Below the pieces are notes generated by a model. That model did not search any database. It saw nothing but the letters and a program-made list of their open reading frames with translations, and was not told the DNA's origin. DNA of 64,000 nucleotides from Rhodophyticola porphyridii (GTDB taxonomy: Bacteria > Pseudomonadota > Alphaproteobacteria > Rhodobacterales > Rhodobacteraceae), in assembly GCF_003688285.1 (NCBI RefSeq), contig NZ_RCNT01000002.1, positions 399,958-463,957 on the forward strand, written 5' to 3'. Every line of letters starts with the position of its first letter. Positions within the stretch are counted from its first letter, which is position 1. This document shows, in pieces, positions 26,796 to 36,600 of this stretch. The position numbers were made by a program, and so were the translations under genes.

Positions 26796-27131
26796 ATGCA
26801 AAACACGTTGAGAAAACCGGCCCGGACACTCTGTACTCTTGTCGCGCTGGGGCTGGCGACAACGCTGCTGAGCGGCTGCCTGACGGCGGCAGCGGTCGCG
26901 GTGCCACTCATAACCACGGCGGGCATGACAGCTGCCACTAACACCTCAGTCGACCGAACCGTGAGCCACGCGGCACGGGTCAGTCGGATGAACTGCGGTC
27001 AGTTGCGGACAGAATACGCCCGTCTGCAGCGAGACACCCTGGGTCGGGTCAATCCGATGGGTGGCTGGGCCGGTCGGCGCGCGGCAGTAGTGTCTGCTGC
27101 CGCCGATAGAGGCTGCAACCTATCCAGCTAG
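26796..27131 (+). CDS. Small lipoprotein
   Basis: 111 residues from MQNTLRKPARTLCTLVALGL. The lipobox LLSGC gives a lipidated Cys near residue 27. The mature part has a short hydrophobic stretch (LTAAAVAVPLITTAG) then a basic domain with Cys residues at NCGQL and RGCNL that may pair. TTGGAGGG precedes the start. It lies 82 bp after the beta-barrel gene on the same strand and may belong to the same envelope unit. Function unknown. Confidence 0.75.
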   Translation: MQNTLRKPARTLCTLVALGLATTLLSGCLTAAAVAVPLITTAGMTAATNTSVDRTVSHAARVSRMNCGQLRTEYARLQRDTLGRVNPMGGWAGRRAAVVSAAADRGCNLSS

Positions 27132-27174
27132 GCAAATCTACCCCGAACTCTGTACTCAATCGAAGGAGAAAATC

Positions 27175-27513
27175 ATGACAGTCGGAAGTGGTTTTGGCGT
27201 GGCAGCGCTCATCCTTGTGGTCATCGGTGCCATTATGCCGTTCATTGGGCTGCCCATGTGTTGGGTGGCCTTGGGCTTGGCGACCATCAGCGCGTTTGCA
27301 GGGTCGCGCGGTTGGCCCGTTGCGGTGGTCGCGATTGCCGCCGTCGCTTTCTGGTTCTTCACCCCCTCGCTGTGGGTTGAGGCGCTGGCGCATAACACCG
27401 GCTATGGTGCGGCCACGGGCAATGGCCCCATTTTGCGCATCGTGAGCCTCATCATGTTGGCCGCCCCGGTGGTGGGCATCTTCATGGCTCGCCCTGCGCA
27501 GCGTGAACACTAG
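27175..27513 (+). CDS. Small membrane protein
   Basis: 112 residues with about four helices: FGVAALILVVIGAIMPFIGL, MCWVALGLATISAF, GWPVAVVAIAAVAFWFFTPS, and ILRIVSLIMLAAPVVGIFMA. AAGGAGAAAATC precedes the ATG. Sits between the lipoprotein and the secreted protein on the same strand, with 40-70 bp gaps, so the three could form one transcript. No family recognised. Confidence 0.65.
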   Translation: MTVGSGFGVAALILVVIGAIMPFIGLPMCWVALGLATISAFAGSRGWPVAVVAIAAVAFWFFTPSLWVEALAHNTGYGAATGNGPILRIVSLIMLAAPVVGIFMARPAQREH

Positions 27514-27586
27514 GTGCGGTCGCCCGCCACATCTTCCGGGTGGGCGCAGTGCATAAAACAAAGAACTGAGTAAACGGGAGTATCTG

Positions 27587-28279
27587 ATGCTGAGAGCACT
27601 CATCCTAGCCCTCTTGCTGCCCGGTGCGGCGTCTGCGGTCGAGGCCGATTTGCGAGATGGCATATGGCGCATTAGTGACCTGACACCCGCCTTCCTGGAG
27701 AGGTACTTACAGCTTCGCAACACCGTTGGGTTGGATGTCGAGACGGAGGGGCTGTCTCCGTTTGCGGCCAACCGGGCCCAGGAAGAGGCCCGCGAGGAAC
27801 TGGAGGCGTTTTGGTCAGATTATCAAACAGACAACATCGTCATCTGGGTGGAACAGGTGCCTACCTATGTCGCGTGGGACGCCTATCAGATGGGTAGCCA
27901 TCGGTTCTTGGCCTGTCTTCCCAGCCAGATTGATATTGGCGAATGGTCGGTTTTGGCTCTGCTTGCTGAACCAATGGCCCCACGTCGCAGCCCTTCCGGG
28001 CTGGGACGAGACTGCCGAACGGCTGCACAGCAACGCGGCTGGCACAACGTATGGTACCTGGAAGCGGTGAACCTGTTTGTGAACGATGACGCGTTTGCGG
28101 AACGCGTGTACGAGGCCTATGCTAACAGTACCCTTACCATCAGATACCGCTGCGTCCTGATGCGACCGCAACACAATGGCGTGGTCTGCAATGTCTCCAA
28201 TGTTGAGATATTTGATACGGAAAGAGACGGGCTGGGCTTAATCTACTCGGTAAACGCTGAGCGCTATACCTGGTATTGA
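27587..28279 (+). CDS. Secreted hypothetical protein
   Basis: 230 residues with a signal peptide (MLRALILALLLPGAASAVEA). The mature part has several Cys and Trp residues (LACLPSQIDIG, GLGRDCRTAAQ, YRCVLMRPQHNGVVCNVSNV) suggesting disulfides in the periplasm. No catalytic motif recognised. It completes the run of four envelope genes at 26156-28279. Confidence 0.7.
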   Translation: MLRALILALLLPGAASAVEADLRDGIWRISDLTPAFLERYLQLRNTVGLDVETEGLSPFAANRAQEEAREELEAFWSDYQTDNIVIWVEQVPTYVAWDAYQMGSHRFLACLPSQIDIGEWSVLALLAEPMAPRRSPSGLGRDCRTAAQQRGWHNVWYLEAVNLFVNDDAFAERVYEAYANSTLTIRYRCVLMRPQHNGVVCNVSNVEIFDTERDGLGLIYSVNAERYTWY

Positions 28280-28473
28280 TGGAGCAGCAGAGCTGACAGC
28301 TTAAGCGGTTCCACGGCGTGCAACCGAAATCAGGTGCGATAACGTACTCGGGCAATCTCGCCGTGTGAAATGCCTAGGATACTCTCGCGGTTAACCTGTC
28401 CTTCTGTGGGTCACGTCCTTGCTTGCCCAACCGATTTGGGATAGCTGCGACTTCCGAACGAAGTAACGGAAAC

Positions 28474-28784
28474 ATGGCCAAATTGGGTCTCAAAGACCCT
28501 TCTCTGAAAGAGTTGCGGACCTCCACAAAGAGGTGCAAAAGGCTATTGCTGACTATCAAAACCGCCAGCGCACTACGGCTTTGGTGAAAGCTGAGGCCGC
28601 CGCAAAAGAGCACGGGTTTAGTCTGAAAGAGCTTGTGGGTGGAAATGCATCCAGGAAGGTCTCTGCACCGAAGTATCGGCACCCAGACAACCCAAGCATT
28701 ACCTGGACCGGCCGAGGACGGCGACCAACTTGGATTAACGAGGCGCTGGCCGCGGGGAAGTCGCTGGAAGACTTCGAGATCTAG
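28474..28784 (+). pseudogene. H-NS family DNA-binding gene with a one-base frameshift
   Basis: Reading starts MAKLGLKDPSLKEL at 28474, the usual opening of alphaproteobacterial H-NS family proteins. After codon 14 (TTG, 28513-28515) the frame shifts: the expected continuation ADLHKEVQKAIADYQNRQRT is read one base back. The downstream frame ends with the conserved C-terminal DNA-binding segment YRHPDNPSITWTGRGRRPTW and INEALAAGKSLEDFEI. One deleted G would explain it; a sequence error is possible. If the ATG at 28533 is used, an 83-residue form without most of the dimerisation helix would be made. H-NS proteins silence AT-rich foreign DNA. Confidence 0.8.
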
Positions 28785-28835
28785 ACGGCCCTTTGCCGAC
28801 CTTGACCAACCCTCGGCCATGCTGCGATAGCAGCC

Positions 28836-28850
28836 CGCATTGCCGACATT
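28836..28850. repeat. 15-bp direct repeat, copy 1 (left of LysE gene)
   Basis: CGCATTGCCGACATT is repeated exactly at 29642-29656. The two copies flank the LysE gene. The same kind of word also occurs in intergenic spots elsewhere in this lineage as far as I recall, so it may be a dispersed repeat and not an insertion footprint. Confidence 0.5.
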
Positions 28851-29002
28851 TGCTGCGCCAGTAAGATCAGGTGGTGGACGAATTCACAGTTCGCGGGACG
28901 AAGCTGCCATCCCAGTTTCTAAAGCGAATGACCGCAACTATGATTTGACGATCTTGCGACATCAGCCGTAGTTTGATGGTTCTGCTATAAAGGAACGCCA
29001 CG

Positions 29003-29632
29003 ATGCCAATGGAAACCTATTTGATCTACTTGGCAGCTGTCGCCGTGTTCTTCGCTACCCCGCCCGGCACCAGTCAACTTCTCATCATATCCAACAGCGT
29101 TAGGCACGGGCTAAGGCGCAGTGCATACACCATTGCCGGAGATTTGACCGCCAACAGTTTGCAAATGACGGGGGCGGCCTTTGGTCTTGCCGCGATCATC
29201 GCGACCTCAGCGACTGCGTTCATCTGGATCAAATGGCTTGGCGTGGCCTATTTGGTTTGGATCGGTGTTCAGCTTATTCTCTCAAAAGATCAGCCGGATG
29301 ACGTTACCGCCAATGCATCAGGCCAATCGTTTCGACTGTTCCGTCAAGGCTTTGTGACTTCGATGGCGAACCCATTTTCCGTAGTCTTTTTCGGTGCTCT
29401 TTTTCCTCAGTTTATAGACCCGACCATGCCGGTGCTGCCCCAACTTCTCGTTTTGGGTGTTACGTATTTGGTGGTTGATGGAGCAATTCTGCTGGTTTGG
29501 GGATGGCTTGGAGTCCGAGCGGCCACGGCACTAAAGCGGTTTTCCTTCGGCCTTGTGAATAAGGTGTGCGGAGCACTTATGATCTGCGCGGCGGCGTTAC
29601 TGGCGAGCAAAGACTTTCAGCCTCAGCGGTAG
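29003..29632 (+). CDS. LysE/RhtB family amino acid exporter
   Basis: 209 residues, about six helices. The opening MPMETYLIYLAAVAVFFATP followed by GTSQLLIISNSVRHGLRRSA matches the LysE family, whose canonical motif is PGPxxxxxxxxxxxxGxrxG; here the Pro-Gly pair is PPGTSQ. FRQGFVTSMANPFSVVFFGA is the second conserved loop. It would export an amino acid or homoserine lactone-like compound. It stands alone between 15-bp direct repeats, so it may be a separate cargo cassette. Confidence 0.88.
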   Translation: MPMETYLIYLAAVAVFFATPPGTSQLLIISNSVRHGLRRSAYTIAGDLTANSLQMTGAAFGLAAIIATSATAFIWIKWLGVAYLVWIGVQLILSKDQPDDVTANASGQSFRLFRQGFVTSMANPFSVVFFGALFPQFIDPTMPVLPQLLVLGVTYLVVDGAILLVWGWLGVRAATALKRFSFGLVNKVCGALMICAAALLASKDFQPQR

Positions 29633-29641
29633 TCGCGAGAG

Positions 29642-29656
29642 CGCATTGCCGACATT
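29642..29656. repeat. 15-bp direct repeat, copy 2 (right of LysE gene)
   Basis: Identical to 28836-28850. The 791 bp between the copies hold only the LysE gene. Confidence 0.5.
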
Positions 29657-29841
29657 CGTGCATAGCGCAGCATCGGTGAATCTGGGCTCGCTGCCACTAT
29701 TAGATCGGTTGCAGCATGTTCAACTGCCTACAAGCACCAACCAGGCAAGGACGGCCCAATGCGGTCATTCGCGGGGATCGGTCTCGCTGCGTTGCAGCTT
29801 CCCCAAAGCGGCCGCTGGTAACGGTTCAAATATGCGAGCGA

Positions 29842-30693
29842 TCAAGTCTCCACATACTGAATGAGTCGGCGCCGGGCTTCTTGGATCGACAGTTGCCCGC
29901 GTGCGCGGTTTGCGAACTGCGTAACGAGCTGGACGTTCCCATCGTAGTAGCCGAGGGAGTTGTCGATCCGGTCGAGTGACAGTCGATCATCCTGGTTGCC
30001 CCCCTCCGTGGCCGAGCGCGTCTCAAAAGGCTGGCCGGTCAAGGCGCAGCGACCTTTCTGCTTCTTCAGAAGCTGGCTCGTCAGAAGACAAAGCTCCGAG
30101 TAGTCCCCAGAGCCCACGTACTCCTTTCCGACCTTCACGGTCATCTTGCCGACACCATTCACACGTTGGATCGCGTTCGAGACTGCCCGACGTATCTCGG
30201 CCTCCAATGGAGGCTCCGGCATCACCGATCGTGCGTAGTGATATTCTGCTGGAATAGGCTCCAGTGGACCGAGCACTGCCTCATAGGCATCAAACCAAAT
30301 GCACCGGTTCTGTTCCCGAGGGACTTCTGAGATCTGGATCTCACTGAGCTTGCTTCGGCGTGCCTCGAAGGCGTCCTCACTCGGCTGACCGGTGGCTGCA
30401 TTCACCACCAGCATAGTGAGATCAGGGAATCCTAAAGGAGAAATTGCAAAGCTGTAGACGTCATCCAGCCATCTGCCGTTTTGCCTATTCCCATAGCCTC
30501 GAAGAGTGATCGCATCGGTGTAAGTCACTCGGCACTTGCTGATCGCACATCTCGCCAAGATATAGAGATCCTCCAAAACCCGTGCGGCGAGAGCCTCGGT
30601 CTTGTTGATACCGTAGTCCGGATAGACCTCCGGAATCTGGTCAGAGATCATCGCCAGAAGATCTGCGCGCGGTATTGGGCTTTCAACGTCCAT
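29842..30693 (-). CDS. HNH endonuclease with N-terminal wHTH-like domain
   Basis: 283 residues. The C-terminus holds an HNH fold: KKQKGRCALTGQPFE (zinc knuckle-like Cys), DDRLSLDRIDNSLGYYDGNV (central Asp-Arg-Ile-Asp) and QLVTQFANRARG (Asn). The middle segment LGFPDLTMLVVNAATGQPSE matches a domain often found ahead of nucleases in defence loci and restriction systems. It is the last gene of a minus-strand series with the CHAT and STAND genes. Most likely a DNA nuclease in phage defence; whether it partners the CHAT protein is unknown. Confidence 0.8.
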   Translation of the reverse strand: MDVESPIPRADLLAMISDQIPEVYPDYGINKTEALAARVLEDLYILARCAISKCRVTYTDAITLRGYGNRQNGRWLDDVYSFAISPLGFPDLTMLVVNAATGQPSEDAFEARRSKLSEIQISEVPREQNRCIWFDAYEAVLGPLEPIPAEYHYARSVMPEPPLEAEIRRAVSNAIQRVNGVGKMTVKVGKEYVGSGDYSELCLLTSQLLKKQKGRCALTGQPFETRSATEGGNQDDRLSLDRIDNSLGYYDGNVQLVTQFANRARGQLSIQEARRRLIQYVET

Positions 30694-31060
30694 ACTTCAG
30701 TGCTCCGGTGCTCAAGGCGATCCTACCAAGTGGAGATAGCGGCGCAACACCATCGGCGTCTACTCTGGTCGCCGACTGTGCGGTATCCTGGGTCGACTAT
30801 GCGTCTTTTGCGATGAAGAAGTCTCCGGCCCAGAGCTGCCGTTCACTGACCAATCAAGATGCTGCATCCGCACCCGCATACCGGCCATTCGCCGCGCGTG
30901 CGAAATGTTGGGATGGGTGAACTCGCAGAATGCGGACCCAGCCGCCCTTTCGAACTGCGAGTGCCGAATCTAGACGAAGCTCCGTCAGTCCCAAGTTCGA
31001 TGGCTCGCGTCTGGCTGTGGCTATTGGAAAAGTCTAGCCGCGTCGTAGCCAAGCACGTGT
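30694..31060. other. Gap between HNH and CHAT genes, no gene seen
   Basis: About 367 bp with only short frames that lack ribosome sites. It must hold the HNH promoter if the gene is not read from the CHAT transcript. Bases 30831-30960 resemble 33480-33545 in short patches (for example GCCATTCGC), hinting at a dispersed intergenic repeat. Confidence 0.45.
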
Positions 31061-32902
31061 CTAGGGTCGGAAAAGCCGCTTCTTTCGTTTGCGGCGTGGC
31101 TTTGATCGGTTCTTGGCTTTGCCGCTTGCCCACTTCTTCTCAAACCACTCAATTTCAGCTTTGTAGTACCGTTTAATCTCTTCGACCGACTTACTTTCCG
31201 ATTCATCTTGAGAATTGTGCTCCTCCCAGCCTTTAAGCGCACTCTCAAGCTGACTCTGAATGTAAGAGGGAACATCATCGAGCAGGACGCGCAGGCACTG
31301 AGGGTAGACACCGGCAATAACATACGGCCTTCGCGCCTGCGGTTGACCGTAAGTCTGACTTTGAGCGCGCCATAGAGCTTCTGCCAGAGGCATGTCTTCG
31401 TCATGTTCGACGAAGTATTCAGCAACTTGTGCTGCCTCTGCACCGGTGACTGGAAAGAGTGTTCCGACATAGGCACGCGCTCCGGCGAACATGAAGCGAC
31501 CTGCAAGTTGATGCCACGACGCGCAAGCGTTGTTAAAAATTACCGGCGAGCCATGAATTGCAAGCTCCCTCGGCATCGCAATGTAGTTGTGGTCAGCCAT
31601 TTTTAGGGCCGCCGAGCCCAAGACGCGCGGTATTAGCTCTCGCTCAACAGGTTCGAGTTCCTTAGCGCGGTGCAGCTCTACGAAGTCCTTAATGGCCGTC
31701 CCGACGTCTATTTTTTCCGATTTCTTTGGATCGCTCCAACTAACTCCATCGAGCTCATGAAAGCGCTCGAATTGCATTACGCTTAGGATATCGGGATCAT
31801 CCGTCTGACCAATACCAATCGCCGTATCGACAACTAAACGACGCTTCCGCCCAGAGGCATCCTCGAACTTGTACGTGAAACGATAGCCGTCGGCATCGCC
31901 GCAGTGCGTAGCGAACAGCAAGAAGTCATAAGGAAATAGCTCGACCGTGTTCGTGATGTCTCTGACGTTGGCGGTCTTCCAAGGGTAAGCCCTAACGAAC
32001 ACCCGGCGCTTGGCCAGTGATTGCGCAACGACCTCGACTTCCGGCGCCTGTGTTTGGCCGGGGTCCACTAAGACAGCACTTCGGACGCCCGTCGTGTTCG
32101 CATTTCCAGCAGCAAGGCCGTTTAGAACGGATACGCCGAGATCAGGATAGATTTCGAGATGGGTCGAAGGAATCTCGGGAAAGCCAAGGCCGTAGGGAAT
32201 ATGACTGGTGAAGAACGTCATACTTCCACCTTCGGGAGGAACGACTCCGGGGCACAGCTCTCGGACGCGCGTGGTCAGCTTAGCCAAACTGTCCGAGGCG
32301 CTCTGACCTTGGAGGTCGTACAGGCTATACAGTTCTTCAGTGAGTGCCTCGGCGACGCCCTTGTCTACTTCCGGAATGGTGAGAAGATCTGCATCGAGCG
32401 CGAATGCATAGTTGGCGGCGATCACCTCACTGAGCGGTTCACCGGCCTCGCACACGACGAGATGACTTCTTCCATTTAGCTCGTAGGTTTTTGTCCCAGC
32501 ACCATCACTGAACTCAATAACCTGATCGTTCCGCAGCGCCGTGAGGAGGCCCACGCCTATGTGGCTCCTGCCCCACTTCAAGACCGCCGGAGGGAGATTT
32601 TTCTGAAGGACCCGGGCTAGGTCTTGAGCAGTGGCTGTCAAAATACTTCGCGATGGCAGGAGGTCGGCCATAGCCGCTCGTTGTTCGGCAGACAGGTCCG
32701 CAAGAGCGATCCGTCTAACGCCCGCTTTGGCAATCGCGTTGTTGCGCCGGACCGCCTCGCTTCGGCCGTCCGGTCTAGTCATTCGCGGGCCGTCGAGTAT
32801 CGGCAGGTAATAGCCCGGACGATTGAAAATGCATGAGAGCCGCGCTGCCAATTCGGCGTCGTCGGATATGATGGCGAGTTGGCGGATCGGAGGGCATTGC
32901 AT
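31061..32902 (-). CDS. CHAT-domain (caspase-like) protein
   Basis: 613 residues. The C-terminal half has the CHAT peptidase layout: a strand ending in the catalytic His (FDLLLFA-type, here PYDFLLFATHCGDADG near residue 332) and NNACASWHQLAGRFMFAGAR then AYVGTLFPVTGAEAAQVAEY near residues 457-500, with the nucleophile Cys in NNACAS. The N-terminal 250 residues are an unrecognised alpha/beta region and could be a sensor; no TPR array is evident. A very basic tail (SKPRRKRKKRLFRP) ends the protein. CHAT proteases are activated in several bacterial immune systems to cleave a partner or cause cell death, and neighbours here fit such a setting. Confidence 0.82.
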   Translation of the reverse strand: MQCPPIRQLAIISDDAELAARLSCIFNRPGYYLPILDGPRMTRPDGRSEAVRRNNAIAKAGVRRIALADLSAEQRAAMADLLPSRSILTATAQDLARVLQKNLPPAVLKWGRSHIGVGLLTALRNDQVIEFSDGAGTKTYELNGRSHLVVCEAGEPLSEVIAANYAFALDADLLTIPEVDKGVAEALTEELYSLYDLQGQSASDSLAKLTTRVRELCPGVVPPEGGSMTFFTSHIPYGLGFPEIPSTHLEIYPDLGVSVLNGLAAGNANTTGVRSAVLVDPGQTQAPEVEVVAQSLAKRRVFVRAYPWKTANVRDITNTVELFPYDFLLFATHCGDADGYRFTYKFEDASGRKRRLVVDTAIGIGQTDDPDILSVMQFERFHELDGVSWSDPKKSEKIDVGTAIKDFVELHRAKELEPVERELIPRVLGSAALKMADHNYIAMPRELAIHGSPVIFNNACASWHQLAGRFMFAGARAYVGTLFPVTGAEAAQVAEYFVEHDEDMPLAEALWRAQSQTYGQPQARRPYVIAGVYPQCLRVLLDDVPSYIQSQLESALKGWEEHNSQDESESKSVEEIKRYYKAEIEWFEKKWASGKAKNRSKPRRKRKKRLFRP

Positions 32903-33674
32903 CGATAGACTGATGCCACGTGAATGACCCTGAGGCTACTCGCGATTGTTTGGTCCGCCGCTCTACCCGCCTCGTTCTGCGTTATTTCTGGGTATCAGTA
33001 TGACGAACTAGGTGAAAAGGCTCATCGCCGCCATTAGGTAGGTTGCAGTATCTCAAAGAAACGGGCCGCGTCGGCTTGGAATGGCAACCCATTCCCGACC
33101 TTCGCCACACCAGCGAATGCCACGGTGCAATTTCGGCAAAGCAGACATTGAATTTCTTCCCAATACTACCCACTTTGAAATCAGTGAGATTTCGAGGTCA
33201 GCGCTGATGACTTTGGGTTTCACCGTCGGAGATGTCGGGGCGTGGCTGTTCATCCTCTGGGTTTGCGTGAACTGGTATATCAATCTCACCTTACCGATGG
33301 AGGACTTCATGAAAGCAACGTTTAAAACTGGTATGGATGCTCTCGCGGTTCTGTGGGCCTAGTTGGGTGAGCAGCCACGCCAACCACAAGATGGCGGTTT
33401 GGGCCCTCAGTTTGAGCTGGTAGACCGCGAGGGGGCGGTGCAAATCCGTCCCCCCACGTCACACCGGCCCAGAGCCGCCGTTGGCCAATGGGTCAAGATG
33501 CTGCGGCGCGGCCCGCCAGAGCCGCCATTCGCTGCGAGACCAACATCCGCTAGCACTTTGAAGTCGGGAACGCGACGCAAACAAGCGCTGAATACAGCAG
33601 GTTGAGCACCTGCAACACAGAGGTTTCCGCCCTGTCGCTATTGGAGGCATCGAGAGAGCCTGGGCCGCACAACA
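32903..33674. other. Gap between CHAT and STAND genes
   Basis: About 770 bp, unusually long between same-strand defence genes. It contains a weak plus-strand frame at 33207-33362 (51 residues with one hydrophobic helix, MTLGFTVGDVGAWLFILWVC) and a GC-rich structured segment at 33353-33458. Neither is proven; the promoter of the CHAT gene must also be here. Confidence 0.45.
33353..33458 (+). ncRNA. Possible structured, tRNA-like RNA
   Basis: A strong hairpin (GGGGGCGG, loop TGCAAAT, CCGTCCCCC) resembles a T arm with its seven-base loop. About 106 bases earlier GTGGG could pair with the CCCAC that follows the hairpin, and TA then follows as at tRNA positions 8-9. Inner hairpins CGCCA/TGGCG and GGTTT/AGACC also form. 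It does not fold as a standard tRNA: acceptor pairs 6-7 mismatch, the CCA end is absent and no normal anticodon arm exists. It may be a decayed tRNA or an unknown RNA. Confidence 0.25.
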
Positions 33675-36600
33675 TCACTCGAACCTTTGCTCGTCATCTC
33701 TGTCTCTTTTTGCCTCGCGGTCGCGCTCTTCCTGTTCCACCTTTCTTAGCTTTGGCACCACCTCTGCAAGGTATTCCGCCACTCCTGGAATTGCCGCTTC
33801 GGAGACTTCTTCAAGCGCCGTTATCCGCTGGCCAACGATGTTTGCGCGACTGCCAGACCAGCTCATTGGAGCTATGTGTTCAACAAACACCGAGAGCACT
33901 TCAACCGGGTTCGGCGAGGCCGTAATCAGCGCCAAGCCTTGTTCCGTTAGGTCATCAATTCCGCCATCACGACTACTTCCAAATGGCGAAATGGCTCGGG
34001 CAACCAAACTCCAAGCAGAGGCTTCGCCCGCGTTTGCGCACCAAGCAGTAAGATCAGTTGGTTCAATTTGAGAAAGTGGGTTCTCGAAGTGTGAGCTTCC
34101 TTCAAAGGCACGAAAACGCTTGTAATCCTTGATCTCACCTTGGAGAAGAGCACGGGTAAGGAACGGGTCGTACAAGAACTTGACTATAGTAGCGACGGCA
34201 GAGTCGAACTGATAGTAGCGCATTGCGGCCCCGTCTTCCGGGTCGAACAGACTGTCAAGCAGCTCTCCAATCGCAGCATCTTCACAATCGTATCTAAGGC
34301 AGTGCCCGAGGACTTTGGTCAGTCGATAGTCACCATTCCCGCCCGGATCGTTGTCATGTTCAAGCAAGTGCTTTGCGGCCGCCCGAAGAGCTACGCTGCG
34401 CAAGCCTGTTCCGAGCAACTCCTCAGTGTCCTTTTTATCATGAAGTCTCATAGAGAGCCCTTCCAAAAGGGCCCGCTCGCCACCTTCCTTCGTCACCATT
34501 ACTCTTGCGAGCTGCTCCGCTCTCGCCGACCCTGAATCTTGATACTCCTCCCGCCAAAGCAGATCCTCAAACCCTCGGGGATTGTCCGTGCCACGGAGCG
34601 CTGCCAAGCAGCGTTCGAAGTCTTGATCAGAGAAGCTCCCTTTCGGATGGAGCATCACGATGATTGGGCGGAGCAACTCGTCAGAGGCTGCTTCATCTAG
34701 CAGCATAGCGGTCAAGGCTTCATCTGTGCTTGAAATCTCATTCAACGCACCACAAAGAACACCATAGTTAAAGTGCTTTGTATCGAGCGACTTGAGGCCG
34801 CCGACGAGTGTTTCCCATGTAGATCGACAATCCGAAGAGCACCGTATCAGGCCTTCTCCAAATGGTAATAAGTACGGAGCCCAACCCGGGTTGAACAAGC
34901 GATGGGCTTGCTCCTCAAGCATCCCATCAGACTGGCGACAGCGGCAACCCAAGATCCGCGCCTTTTCACTCAATCGCTTGCGAGATGCTTCAAATTTTGA
35001 AGGCTCCTCAGGATCGAAGTCCTCGTCCAGCGACCACATATCGTTGCCCGGATCAATGACGAGAGCTTCGATTTCAGAAAGCAAGTCTTGTGGAGCGAGC
35101 TTCTCTTCCAACGAGGCAAGGAGCGCCGCTCCGTCTTCATCTCGTTTCTCTTCTGCGACCCGCCGAAAGTCAAAATACAGCGCAGATCGCACGGCGTGCC
35201 AACCTTCCACCCAAGGCAGCTTGTCATTAATGGCATTAGAAACGTCAATAATTTCAGCGCGAAGGTCGGGGTAGCGCCAAAGCCCACGAAAGTTCGCGGC
35301 GAGGACCCTTCTGCACGATTTAGAAATTGTCTCAGAGTCGGATTGGGAGGCGTCACAGGCGATGCCGATGAAAGTCCTAAACCATTCAAGCCGCTCCTCG
35401 AAGCTTGGGCTGTGCCCATAGTCTCGTGGTCGAGCCCCAAACTCGAACGAGTTGGAGCTTGACCAACGGCTGGCCTCAAGCGCTGAGTCTAAGAGTTCGG
35501 CGCCAATCTGAACTCGCGTCTCGTTGCCGGAGTGCAGCGCAGCTCGAACGATTTCAGCCCTTTGGGCAGTAGTGGCATGAGTTCCAGATAGGTAAGCTTG
35601 GAACAAACCCTTTAGCTTGCCTCTTACGCTATCATAGTTGTTGTCCGGGTCTTCATGGTCCGCCACTACAAGCAATGCAGCAACGGCGCGTTCAAAGAAC
35701 TCAGGATAATATGCAAGTCCTACCAATATGCTAAGCGCGACCGACCTAAATGAGTCTCGTGGCTCAAAGGATGCCAAGGTTTCAGGGTTTGCAAATGAAG
35801 CCTCTACCAATTCGAGTGCGCGAGCCGGAGAAACGGGTGCAATGTGCATCAAGAGTTCTCGACCGTGCTCGTTCAAAGCTGACAAGTCGGACAGGAGGCC
35901 TCCCTCGGATACCCATCCGTCTACGATTTCGACCGCTATAGGGTGCTCGTGCAGGAAGCCAAGGCGGCGGCCAAAGGACTTCAAAAGGCGCGCGCTTGCC
36001 TTTCGCTCGAAGGTGTCTGTGAGTTGATCAAGTGGAATATTGCTTAGGGCCTCGGAAGCTAACCGGTTGGCAACCGCATGTGGCAGAACGGCTCGCCAGC
36101 GCGACCTCTTCTGCGCGACTTGTCGATCAACTAGAGTTTGGGCTGCGCGATGCATTCGGAGCCTAGTCTGCTCACACAGCGCGCCCAGAAGCGCTAGCTC
36201 ATCTACGCCCTCTTCGTCACTTTCAATTGAGAAAGAGTATACCAACGACAGAGCTTCGGCTTGCTCTTTGAGGCCAGAGTCAAGGTCGTGTCTTTGATAA
36301 AATAGACGATTGAAGAGTTCTTCATCCGACAACCGACCAAGCGTCTCATCAATTGGTGCGGCATCAGCGATCGCGATTGCGAGCCGAGCGTTTCCCTCTG
36401 AAAATTCTGCAATCTTTGCAGCGTTCACATTGCCCAGTTCGGGGTACCTTCTAAGGAGCAACTTCTCCGCAATTTGCGGCCCGTAGGCCTCCAACTGTAC
36501 CACTTCTGTAGTCTGCGGCTTATCCTCACGGATGTCATACTCGACAGTAATCAGCCGGAGGGAATTCTCTTGCTTGGAGAGCCTCGACGCCAGCGAATTG

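Noticed and set aside
28374..28820. A 148-codon minus-strand frame
   Set aside because: It is antisense to the frameshifted H-NS gene, whose conserved C-terminal motif is on the plus strand.
33353..33458. A functional tRNA gene
   Set aside because: Acceptor pairs 6-7 do not match, no normal anticodon arm forms and CCA is absent. Kept only as a low-confidence structured RNA.
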